DNA from: Eimeria necatrix
Taxonomy: Eukaryota; Apicomplexa; Conoidasida; Eucoccidiorida; Eimeriidae
Direction of reading: 5' to 3'
NCBI RefSeq assembly: GCF_000499385.1
Contig: NW_013654544.1
Coordinates: 1 to 19,359 of the forward strand
Length of the DNA stretch: 19,359 nucleotides
The notes beneath the pieces are model-generated. The model was given only the letters and a program-made list of their open reading frames with translations. It was not told where the DNA came from and ran no database searches. The translations under genes were made by a program, and so were the position numbers. This document shows, one piece after another, positions 19,131 through 19,359 of the stretch; position 1 is the stretch's first letter; each line of letters begins with the position of its first letter.

Positions 19131-19359
19131 TACGTGATCAATCTTCCACACTTACCAAACAGCTTAAAGCCGCCCACTGGATGACAGTTTTAATGGGCAT
19201 AAGTAGCGTTTTTCTGAAGCACAAGTTTGCAACTCACATTTTGTTATATTCCTAACCGAGTTGTCTTGCACAAGACTGTCTTGTTGTTGTTCTTCATTAC
19301 AAACTCCGCATTCGCTGCAAATGAAACGTTCTTTCTTGTCAGCGCATCATACGCACTCA
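19131..19359. other. No supportable gene at the window edge
   Basis: Short unassigned sequence up to the end of the window. It contains a TTGTTGTTGTTC run near 19282 and no open frame of note. Confidence 0.5.

Noticed and set aside
1..19359. tRNA genes, telomere-type repeats, CRISPR arrays, bacterial operons
   Set aside because: No GGTTCGA-type B box, no TTAGGG-like run, no regular spacer array, and no ribosome-binding-site-led gene series were seen.

Overview
The window reads as eukaryotic nuclear DNA with no protein-coding gene I can support. No open frame shows a recognisable complete domain, both strands are broken by stops throughout, and there are no operon-like gene runs, tRNAs, rRNAs or CRISPR arrays. 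CpG does not look depleted in the stretches I sampled and base composition looks a little below 50% GC. That argues against vertebrate or plant DNA and fits an invertebrate (possibly an arthropod such as a tick) or a protist (possibly an apicomplexan). I cannot decide between these by eye.

Layout. 1-2662 is low-information sequence. 2663-2862 is a two-copy tandem repeat with a period near 100 bp. 2863-8772 is again without a recognisable gene, but holds two copies (6909-7011 and 7461-7563) of a diverged dispersed repeat. 8773-9051 is a weak candidate exon with a cysteine-rich reading frame ending at a good splice donor. 9052-11374 is unassigned.

The structured part runs from 11375 to about 18536. 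It is built from three pieces: a 'core' of about 350 bp, a tandem 'unit' of about 288 bp, and a 'block' of about 1.1-1.3 kb. Order on the + strand: core, three units, block (copy 1, 11375-13891); unique spacer; core, one unit, block (copy 2, 14805-16713); then five more units, a diverged third core, and a last unit. The block contains what looks like the decayed C-terminal tail of a non-LTR retrotransposon reverse transcriptase. The same two in-frame stops occur in both copies, so the segmental duplication copied an already dead element. The two copies differ in unit number (3 versus 1), in several insertions, and in local identity, including a 313-bp stretch with no difference at all.

The strangest observation abuts that perfect stretch. 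Seventeen bases of copy 1 (12828-12844) are replaced in copy 2 (15743-15759) by their exact base-by-base complement in the same direction, that is, complemented but not reversed. An inversion would give the reverse complement, so no ordinary DNA rearrangement makes this. It may be a data-handling artefact, an edit, or something unexplained. A 22-bp perfect palindrome at 19109-19130 is the other clear outlier.
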